Source of the DNA: Nitriliruptoraceae bacterium
GTDB lineage: Bacteria > Actinomycetota > Nitriliruptoria > Nitriliruptorales > Nitriliruptoraceae
Assembly: GCA_007118045.1 (NCBI GenBank)
Contig: SKTG01000217.1
Span: forward strand, 1 to 11,552
Direction: 5' to 3'
Length of the DNA stretch: 11,552 nt
How positions within the stretch are numbered: position 1 is the stretch's first letter; every line of letters begins with the position of its first letter. The translations under genes and the position numbers were made by a program. Shown piece by piece: positions 6,546-11,552 of this stretch. Below the pieces are notes generated by a model. That model was given only the letters and a program-made list of their open reading frames with translations. It searched no databases and was not told where the DNA came from.

Positions 6546-7562
6546 ATGACGCAGGGACTCGAGACGACGCCGGGCCTCACGGCAGTGGACGGAGAGCGTG
6601 GGACCGTCGACGAGGACGCGCTCGAACGCTACCGGCGCGAACTGACGGGCTACAGCTACCGCATGCTCGGATCGATGGCCGACGCGGAGGACGCCGTCCA
6701 GGAGACGCTGTCGAGGGCCTGGCGAGCGGCGGACCGGTTCGAGGGCCGCTCCAGCGTGCGAACCTGGCTCTACCGCATCGCGACGAACGTCTGCCTCGAC
6801 GTGCTCGACGGAGCGGCCAGGCGGGTACGTCCGATGGATCTGAACGGACCGTCGACCGTGGCCACCGCCGAGCTGGTCGCCCTGCCCGACGGGCGGTGGC
6901 TCGAACCCGCACCAGACGGGAGGGTCCTGCCGCAGAGCGACGATCCCGCCGAACGCGCCGAGCTGCGCGAGTCGATCCGGCTCGCGTTCGTGGCCGCGCT
7001 CCAGCACCTGCCGGCGAAGCAGCGGGCCGTGCTGCTTCTCCGCGACGTCCTGCGCTGGCGGGCCAGCGAGGTCGCGGAGCTGTTGGACACCTCCGTGCCG
7101 GCGGTCAACAGCGCGCTGCAACGTGCCCGTGAGACGCTGGCCGCTCGCAGCCCCGACGAGACCGACGCCTGGGATCCCCTGGAGCCGGAGCAGGAGCTGC
7201 TCCTCGAGCGCTACCTCGACGCGTTCGAGCGCTACGACATGGAGGCCCTGCGCGCGCTGCTGCACGAGGACGCCGTGCAGGCGATGCCGCCGTTCGACCT
7301 CTGGCTGCGTGGCCGTGACGAGGTGATCGCCTGGATGAGCGGTCCGGGCAAGGAGTGCGAGGGCTCCCGGTTGATCCCCGTCGCGGCGAACGGGCTGCCG
7401 GCCTTCGCGCAGTACCGCCGCGCCAGCACCGGTGATGGACACGAAGCGTGGGCGTTGCAGGTGCTCGAGGTCCGCGACGGCAGGGTCGTCGGGCAGAACT
7501 CCTTCCTCGACACGGCGCGGCTCTTCCCGCTGTTCGGCCTTCCCGAGCGGCTGGACCCGTAG
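6546..7562 (+). CDS. sigG: ECF-type RNA polymerase sigma factor, SigG-like, with SnoaL-like C-terminal domain
   Basis: The 338-residue protein has sigma region 2 at about 26-88 (YRMLGSMADAEDAVQETLSR then RTWLYRIATNVCLD) and region 4 at about 140-197 (FVAALQHLPAKQRAVLLLRD, then an SEVAELLDTSVPAVNSALQR helix-turn-helix). A SnoaL/NTF2-like domain follows from about 216, ending FLDTARLFPLFGLPERL. The order, length and many phrases match mycobacterial SigG from memory, including the WLEP linker, MPP in the tail domain and the FPLFGLP ending. It should direct RNA polymerase to a small stress or metabolic regulon. In other long ECF factors such as SigJ the SnoaL-like tail modulates activity in place of a separate anti-sigma factor, and none is encoded beside it here. 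ATG 6546 follows GGGGGAACGG. The stop is seven bases from the stop of the converging exporter permease gene, leaving no room for a separate terminator. Confidence 0.87.
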   Translation: MTQGLETTPGLTAVDGERGTVDEDALERYRRELTGYSYRMLGSMADAEDAVQETLSRAWRAADRFEGRSSVRTWLYRIATNVCLDVLDGAARRVRPMDLNGPSTVATAELVALPDGRWLEPAPDGRVLPQSDDPAERAELRESIRLAFVAALQHLPAKQRAVLLLRDVLRWRASEVAELLDTSVPAVNSALQRARETLAARSPDETDAWDPLEPEQELLLERYLDAFERYDMEALRALLHEDAVQAMPPFDLWLRGRDEVIAWMSGPGKECEGSRLIPVAANGLPAFAQYRRASTGDGHEAWALQVLEVRDGRVVGQNSFLDTARLFPLFGLPERLDP

Positions 7563-7569
7563 GCAGCCG

Positions 7570-8418
7570 TCAGGCCTTGCGCCGGTACACGAGCATCGTC
7601 AACGGCCCGAAGAGGACGATCAGCCCCGCGCTGACGACCAGGACGGTGCCGATCTCGCCGGCCACGGCGTGGCCGTGTATGAGGCCCCGCATCGCGGTGA
7701 CCAGCAGCGTGATCGGGTTGACGTTGACGAACGCCTCCAGCCAGCTCGGCAGCGTCTCCGGCGGAACGAACACGTTGCTGACGAACGTCAACGGGAACAG
7801 CACCATCATGCTGACACCCATCAGAGCCTGCTCGGAGCGCATCACGATGCCGAGCGCCGTCCAGATCCACGACAGCGAGAAGCAGAACACGAGCAACAGC
7901 CCGATCGCGGCCACGACCCCGCCGACGCCGGCCTCAGGTCGGAACCCGAGCACCAGGCCCAGACCGAGGATCACGGCCGAGGCCAACGTGTAACGCACCC
8001 CGTCCGCGAGCAGCGGACCGACCAGCGTCGACGGTCGCCAGATCGGCAACGACCGGAAACGGTCGTGTACGCCCTTCTGGATGTCACGGTTGAGGGTGAG
8101 CCCCGTGTACATCGTGATCATCGCGACGGTCATCACCAGGATGCCCGGGAGCACCTCCTGGAGGTAGGCGCCGGTCGACCCGGCCAACGCCCCACCGAAC
8201 AGGTAGGTGAACATCAGCAGGAACATCACCGGGAACATGGTGACGTCGAACAGCTGCTCGGGCACGTGCTTGATCTTGAGCATCGCCCGCCACCAGAAGG
8301 TGAGCGACGCGGCCAGCCCGCTCGGGCGGGCGGGTCTGGCGCCCACGGCCAGCACGCTCTCGACGGCACCACGCGCGACGGTCTCGGGGGTCGCGGTCGG
8401 TTGGCTGGTGACGCTCAC
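7570..8418 (-). CDS. ABC-2 type exporter permease, DrrB-like
   Basis: The 282-residue integral membrane protein has about six helices, including MFPVMFLLMFTYLFGGAL, GILVMTVAMITMYTGLTL and MMVLFPLTFVSNVFVPPETL. The segment LPSWLEAFVNVNPITLLVTA before the last helices is a hallmark of DrrB-family (daunorubicin-resistance type) permeases. It should form the membrane channel of an exporter with the ATPase encoded just upstream. GTG 8418 overlaps the ATPase stop as GTGA and has a strong GAGGAGGTG ribosome-binding site, so the two genes are translationally coupled. The substrate cannot be read from sequence: such pairs export hydrophobic drugs, antibiotics or lipids. It converges with the sigma-factor gene, seven bases away. 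Confidence 0.88.
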   Translation of the reverse strand: MSVTSQPTATPETVARGAVESVLAVGARPARPSGLAASLTFWWRAMLKIKHVPEQLFDVTMFPVMFLLMFTYLFGGALAGSTGAYLQEVLPGILVMTVAMITMYTGLTLNRDIQKGVHDRFRSLPIWRPSTLVGPLLADGVRYTLASAVILGLGLVLGFRPEAGVGGVVAAIGLLLVFCFSLSWIWTALGIVMRSEQALMGVSMMVLFPLTFVSNVFVPPETLPSWLEAFVNVNPITLLVTAMRGLIHGHAVAGEIGTVLVVSAGLIVLFGPLTMLVYRRKA

Positions 8419-9428
8419 GCGCGCACCTCCTCGGTCGTGGGGGCCGACGGCGGTTCGCCGTCGGGACGGTCGACGCTCTGGTCCTCGGCCGGGCGTCCCG
8501 TCAGCGTCAGGAACACCTCGTCGAGGCTCGGCTGCCCGAGCGCGAAGTTCGCGATCTCGACCCCGGCGTCGGCGAGCTCGGACAGGGCGTAGGACACCCG
8601 TCGCGGGTCGGAGACGGTCGCCGAGAGCGCGGCGGGATCGGCCTCGAGCCGGATGGGCTCCGCGAGCGCGGTGGCCAGCAGCCGCTCCGCCTGACCGCGC
8701 TGCTGCGGGTCGAGCAGCCGCACGTGCAGCGCGCCCGTGCCGACGGAGGCCTTCAACTGGCTGCTCGTTCCCTCCGCGATCACCTTGCCATGGTCGATGA
8801 CGGAGATGCGCTCGGCGAGCTGGTCCGCCTCGTCGAGGTACTGGGTGGTGAGCAGGACGGTCGTGCCGGCAGCGACCAGCGCGCGGACGATCTCCCACAC
8901 CTGGTTGCGGCTGCGCGGGTCGAGCCCGGTGGTCGGCTCGTCGAGGAAGATCAGGTCCGGGGTCACCACGATGCTGGCGGCGATGTCGATGCGGCGCCGC
9001 ATGCCCCCGGAGTAGGTCTTGACCTGTCGACCGGCCGCCTCCGTGAGCCCGAAGGCCTCGAGCAGGTCGGCGGCGCGCGCCTTGGCGGCCTGGCGGGTGT
9101 GCCCCCAGAGCCGACCGAGCAGGATCAGGTTCTCCCGCCCGGTCAGATCCTCGTCCACGGACGCGAACTGGCCGGTCATGCTCACGCGGCTGCGTACCTC
9201 GTCGGCGGCGGTCACGACGTCGTGACCGAACACGGTGGCGCGTCCCGCGTCGGGCCGGAGCAGCGTGGCCAGCATCCGGATCGCGGTGGTCTTGCCGGCA
9301 CCGTTGGGTCCGAGAACACCGTGCACGGACCCCGTCGCGACCTCGAGGTCCAGGCCGTCGACGGCACGCGTCGTGCCGAAGTGCTTGACCAGGCCGTCCA
9401 CGCTGACGGCGGACTCGGAAGGCGTCAT
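8415..9428 (-). CDS. ABC transporter ATP-binding protein, DrrA-like
   Basis: The 337-residue ATPase has Walker A GPNGAGKTT at 40-48, Q-loop Q87, signature YSGGMRRR at 139-146 and Walker B LIFLDEPTTGLD at 159-170. The switch position reads TTQYLDEAD, with Gln in place of the usual His, as is typical of DrrA-type exporters. A C-terminal domain ending PSLDEVFLTLTG (DUF4162 type) and an acidic tail complete it. It powers the DrrB-like permease encoded downstream with a four-base overlap. ATG 9428 is preceded by AGGAG at a good distance. Upstream lies a MerR-type promoter, so expression is probably switched on by a ligand-sensing activator. Confidence 0.93.
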   Translation of the reverse strand: MTPSESAVSVDGLVKHFGTTRAVDGLDLEVATGSVHGVLGPNGAGKTTAIRMLATLLRPDAGRATVFGHDVVTAADEVRSRVSMTGQFASVDEDLTGRENLILLGRLWGHTRQAAKARAADLLEAFGLTEAAGRQVKTYSGGMRRRIDIAASIVVTPDLIFLDEPTTGLDPRSRNQVWEIVRALVAAGTTVLLTTQYLDEADQLAERISVIDHGKVIAEGTSSQLKASVGTGALHVRLLDPQQRGQAERLLATALAEPIRLEADPAALSATVSDPRRVSYALSELADAGVEIANFALGQPSLDEVFLTLTGRPAEDQSVDRPDGEPPSAPTTEEVRA

Positions 9429-9455
9429 CTGGAGCTCCTGTCGACGTGGCCGGAG

Positions 9456-9486
9456 ACGCTAGAGATTGAAGTCGACTTCAAGTCAA
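9456..9486 (-). promoter_or_regulatory. MerR-type promoter/operator of the DrrAB-like exporter operon
   Basis: On the minus strand, -35 TTGACT (9486-9481) and -10 TAGCGT (9461-9456) are separated by 19 bases, too long for normal activity. The spacer is almost filled by the perfect 16-base palindrome TTGAAGTCGACTTCAA (9481-9466). An over-long spacer with a central palindrome is the established layout for MerR-family activators, which twist the DNA to bring the elements into register. The centre GTCGAC is shared with the ZntR site of enterobacteria as I recall it. Transcription would start some 20 bases before the ATG at 9428. No merR gene is in the window. Confidence 0.62.
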
Positions 9487-9534
9487 GACCCGGTTCTGCT
9501 CGGTGAGCCTCCGGCGGACCGGTCGCGGCTGGGC

Positions 9535-9570
9535 TCCGGTCCAGAGGGACGGACGGGGTGCGGGACCGGA
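9535..9570 (-). terminator. Weak hairpin after the VOC gene, possible terminator
   Basis: TCCGGTCC (9535-9542) and GGACCGGA (9563-9570) are complementary over eight bases with a 20-base loop. It lies 28-63 bases past the stop of the VOC gene and before the exporter promoter, where a terminator would be expected. The loop is long and no T-run follows, so the call is weak. Confidence 0.28.
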
Positions 9571-9597
9571 ACTCATCGCCCTCCGTGGGCCGACCGG

Positions 9598-10041
9598 TCA
9601 CTGGACGCAGAATTCGTTGCCCTCAGGGTCCTGCATCGTGGTGTGGAACGCTCCCGGCTCGTCGACCCGGTACAACTCCGTGGCGCCGAGGCGGGTCAGC
9701 CGCTCCACCTCCTGGTCGATCCGGTCGCGTCCGACCCCGAGGTCGAGGTGGACACGGTTCTTGCTCTGCTTCGGCTCCGGAACCCGCATGAAGAGCACCC
9801 GCGTCCCCTGCCCCGAGGTCTCGCTGTCAGCTGGCGGCCGGATGCCGGCACCGATCCGGAACGCGAGCCGCCCGTCCACCTCGAGGACATCGTCCTCGTT
9901 CACGTGCCCCTGGTCGAGCAGGTCGCGGATGAACGCGTCCTGATCCTCGACCTCGTAGTGCAGTGCCGCCGCCCAGAACCGCGCCTGGGCATGAGGGTCG
10001 TCGGCATCGACCGTGACCTGGAACCCGATGGGGTTCGTCAT
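9598..10041 (-). CDS. VOC-fold (glyoxalase / bleomycin-resistance type) protein
   Basis: This 147-residue soluble protein matches single-domain VOC proteins of the Glyoxalase_6 type. It opens IGFQVTVDADDPHAQARFWA, carries KNRVHLDLGV in the middle and ends HTTMQDPEGNEFCVQ. Two beta-alpha-beta-beta-beta halves are apparent. His in VHLDL and Glu in GNEF are the usual metal-ligand positions. Functions in the family range from glyoxalase and dioxygenase to antibiotic sequestration, and nothing here decides among them. ATG 10041 is well supported by GGAGGAGG six bases upstream. The gene diverges from the cyclase gene across a 187-base spacer. The exporter operon lies downstream on the same strand but has its own promoter. 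Confidence 0.8.
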   Translation of the reverse strand: MTNPIGFQVTVDADDPHAQARFWAAALHYEVEDQDAFIRDLLDQGHVNEDDVLEVDGRLAFRIGAGIRPPADSETSGQGTRVLFMRVPEPKQSKNRVHLDLGVGRDRIDQEVERLTRLGATELYRVDEPGAFHTTMQDPEGNEFCVQ

Positions 10042-10086
10042 CGCTCGCCTCCTCCGCGTCGATCTCCGGGTCACCGTAGGCATCGA

Positions 10087-10112
10087 CCCGGACGGATCCC
10101 GTCCGGGATCCG
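10087..10112. repeat. Two overlapping, mutually exclusive inverted repeats in the VOC/cyclase spacer
   Basis: CCCGGACGG (10087-10095) and CCGTCCGGG (10099-10107) form a perfect nine-pair stem with a three-base loop. CGGATCCC (10093-10100) and GGGATCCG (10105-10112) form a perfect eight-pair stem with a four-base loop. The stems share bases, so only one can form at a time. They lie just upstream of a possible -10 of the VOC gene (TACGGT on the minus strand, 10078-10073) and about 15 bases before the -35 of the cyclase promoter. A shared operator for the divergent genes is the simplest reading. Confidence 0.52.
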
Positions 10113-10127
10113 CCGCCAGCTGCCACC

Positions 10128-10156
10128 TTGGCGGCCCCACGTCCATCTGCGATAGT
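10128..10156 (+). promoter_or_regulatory. Candidate promoter of the cyclase / ThDP-enzyme operon
   Basis: TTGGCG (10128-10133) and GATAGT (10151-10156) are separated by 17 bases, a good housekeeping-type pattern. It would give a leader of about 65 bases before the ATG at 10229. Pattern match only. Confidence 0.4.
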
Positions 10157-10228
10157 CCCGGCCGCGCCGCCGCGGAACGGACGACGGCCGAACGCACGGG
10201 AGACCGATCACCAGGCGAAGGGGCAGCC

Positions 10229-11005
10229 ATGTCCGTACTGACCGAGCTGGCGACCGCGGTGAGCAGCGGGCGCATCGAGGTGCTCGACCTGACCGCACCG
10301 CTGCACCACGAGACCCCGATCCTCGCCCTCCCGGAGCAGTTCGGCCAGACCCAGCCCTTCGAGCTGCACGAGATCAGCCGCTACGACGACCGAGGTCCGG
10401 CCTGGTACTGGAACAACATCACCACCGGTGAGCACACGGGCACCCACTTCGACGCGCCCGTGCACTGGGTGACCGGCCGTGACGGCCAGAGCGTCGACCA
10501 GGTGCCACCACCGCGGCTGATCGGGCCGGCGGCCGTCGTCGACCGCTCGGCCGATGCCGCGGCCGACCCGGACTTCGTGCTCGAGGTCGAACACCTCGAG
10601 CAGTGGCAGGCCGAGCACGGGTCCCTCCCCGAGGGTGGCTGGCTGCTCTACCGCACCGGATGGGACGCGCGCGGTGACGACCCCGCGGCGTTCGCCAACG
10701 CCGACGAGTCGGGGCCCCACACACCGGGCTTCTCCGTCGAGTGCGCCCGTTGGCTGGCCGAGGAGACCCCACTGCTCGGTCTCGGGGTCGAGACGGTCGG
10801 CACCGACGCCGGCGGAGCCCACTCGTTCGAGCCTCCCTTCCCGTGTCACGCGGAGCTGGCCGGTTCGGGCAAGTACGGACTGACGAGCCTGCGCAACCTC
10901 GACCGTCTGCCGCCGACCGGGGCGGTCGTGGTTGCCGCGCCGCTGCCGATCGTCGGCGGTTCCGGCAGCCCCGCCCGTGTCCTGGCTCTCGTCGAGCGGG
11001 ACTGA
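10229..11005 (+). CDS. Cyclase-family (kynurenine-formamidase-like) metal-dependent hydrolase
   Basis: The 258-residue protein carries the hallmark HTGTHFDAPVHW at 69-80 (family HxGTHxDxPxH), whose His and Asp residues bind the catalytic metal. The C-terminal pattern LRNLDRLPPTGAVVVAAPLP then GGSGSPARVLAL is also typical of the Cyclase family (PF04199). Known members hydrolyse N-formylkynurenine, isatin and related amides or lactams. The substrate here is unknown, and no other tryptophan-pathway gene is visible. ATG 10229 follows GAAGGGG at a suitable distance. The next gene starts two bases after the stop on the same strand, so the two are almost certainly one operon. Confidence 0.88.
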   Translation: MSVLTELATAVSSGRIEVLDLTAPLHHETPILALPEQFGQTQPFELHEISRYDDRGPAWYWNNITTGEHTGTHFDAPVHWVTGRDGQSVDQVPPPRLIGPAAVVDRSADAAADPDFVLEVEHLEQWQAEHGSLPEGGWLLYRTGWDARGDDPAAFANADESGPHTPGFSVECARWLAEETPLLGLGVETVGTDAGGAHSFEPPFPCHAELAGSGKYGLTSLRNLDRLPPTGAVVVAAPLPIVGGSGSPARVLALVERD

Positions 11006-11007
11006 CG

Positions 11008-11552
11008 GTGGCAACGGTCGCCGAAGCCGTCGGCCGGACGCTCGCCACCCTCGGGGTCGAGCGGGCGTTCGGGGTCGTCGGCAGCGGCAACCTGCACGTC
11101 ACCAACGCCATGCTCGAGGGCGGTGCCCGGTACGTGGCGGCGCGACACGAGGGCGGCGCGGCGTCCATGGCCGACGCCTTCGCGCGGACCAGCGGCACGG
11201 TCGCCGTGCTGAGCCTGCACCAGGGCGGCGGGCTCACCAACGCGCTCACCGGGATCACGGAGGCGGCGAAGAGCCGCACGCCGCTGATCGTCGTGGCCGC
11301 CGAGACCGCCGCCGGGGCCACGCTCTCGAACTTCCGCGTCGATCAGGCGGGTCTCGCGGAGGCCGTTGGGGCCGTCCCGCTGCGGGTCACGGGTTCGGCC
11401 ACGGCCGTCGCGGAGACCGCACGGGCCTACCGGCTGGCCCGTGACGAACGCCGCACCGTGCTGCTCAACCTCCCGCTGGACGTCCAGGCCATTTCGCTCC
11501 CGGAGGAGGGTGCGTCGATCCCCTCGAGCGTGGTGCCCACCGTGCCGACACC
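11008..11552 (+). CDS. Thiamine-diphosphate-dependent enzyme (acetolactate-synthase/benzoylformate-decarboxylase superfamily), N-terminal part
   Basis: From GTG 11008 a frame of 181 codons runs off the right edge. It shows the N-terminal ThDP-binding (Pyr) domain: GVVGSGNLHVTNAM at about 22-35, RHEGGAASMADAFAR with the cofactor-activating Glu48, then QGGGLTNALTGITEAAKSRT and PLIVVAAET. Members are carboligases or decarboxylases acting on 2-oxo acids. The Pyr domain alone cannot separate acetolactate synthase from decarboxylase-type members. The Gly-rich SLHQGGGLTN replaces the commoner SGPGxxN turn. GTG follows two bases after the cyclase stop, with GAGCGGGA inside the cyclase end as ribosome-binding site. 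Together the two suggest ring or amide opening followed by 2-oxo-acid processing, an inference only. Confidence 0.83.
   Translation, partial: MATVAEAVGRTLATLGVERAFGVVGSGNLHVTNAMLEGGARYVAARHEGGAASMADAFARTSGTVAVLSLHQGGGLTNALTGITEAAKSRTPLIVVAAETAAGATLSNFRVDQAGLAEAVGAVPLRVTGSATAVAETARAYRLARDERRTVLLNLPLDVQAISLPEEGASIPSSVVPTVPT

Noticed and set aside
8724..9506. 260-codon plus-strand open frame opposite the DrrA-like ATPase
   Set aside because: It is antisense to unmistakable Walker A, signature and Walker B motifs, and shows no motif of its own.
1..11552. Search for tRNA genes, CRISPR arrays, insertion sequences and integration sites
   Set aside because: No cloverleaf with a GTTCGA-type T-loop, no spaced repeat array, no transposase and no terminal inverted repeats with target duplications were recognised. 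The CRISPR-like repeats are only two or three tandem units without spacers.

Overview
The window is very GC-rich (roughly 70% by eye). Most starts that make sense are GTG or ATG with a purine-rich ribosome-binding site, and third codon positions are almost all G or C. Together with the gene types (a SigG-like ECF sigma factor, a DUF222/HNH '13E12' protein, a DrrAB-type exporter, and a secreted protein with actinobacterial-style SLH repeats), this points to the chromosome of a high-GC actinobacterium. The class cannot be fixed from the sequence alone. No tRNA, rRNA, CRISPR array, prophage or insertion sequence was seen.

Layout. At the left edge a minus-strand pair encodes a membrane-anchored family 2 glycosyltransferase (313-1353) followed by the N-terminal part of a UDP-GlcNAc 2-epimerase-like protein (1-269), which suggests surface-glycan or glycolipid synthesis. 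A 454-base divergent spacer rich in repeats separates them from a secreted M23 peptidase with three SLH repeats (1843-3018, plus). A strong hairpin (3047-3067) lies between this gene and the converging flippase-like membrane protein of the LPG-synthase TM type (3082-4038, minus). A long non-coding stretch (4039-4851) holds a 28-base near-perfect inverted repeat and short tandem repeats. It is followed by the DUF222/HNH gene (about 4852-6261) and a SigG-like sigma factor with a SnoaL-like tail (6546-7562), both plus.

On the right, a DrrB/DrrA-type ABC exporter (7570-8418 and 8415-9428, minus, overlapping by four bases) is preceded by a promoter with a 19-base spacer filled by a perfect 16-base palindrome, the classic layout of MerR-family control. 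A small VOC-fold protein (9598-10041, minus) and a cyclase-family metal hydrolase (10229-11005, plus) diverge from a spacer with two overlapping, mutually exclusive inverted repeats. The cyclase gene is followed two bases later by a thiamine-diphosphate enzyme that runs off the right edge, so these two probably form a catabolic operon.

How they work together: the cell-surface theme (glycosyltransferase, epimerase, M23-SLH protein, flippase-like protein) dominates the left third. The right half is accessory regulation, efflux and small-molecule metabolism. No wholly new multi-gene system can be claimed. The best leads are regulatory: the MerR-type operator, a 12-codon leader ORF coupled to the glycosyltransferase, and three palindromic sites in the spacers.
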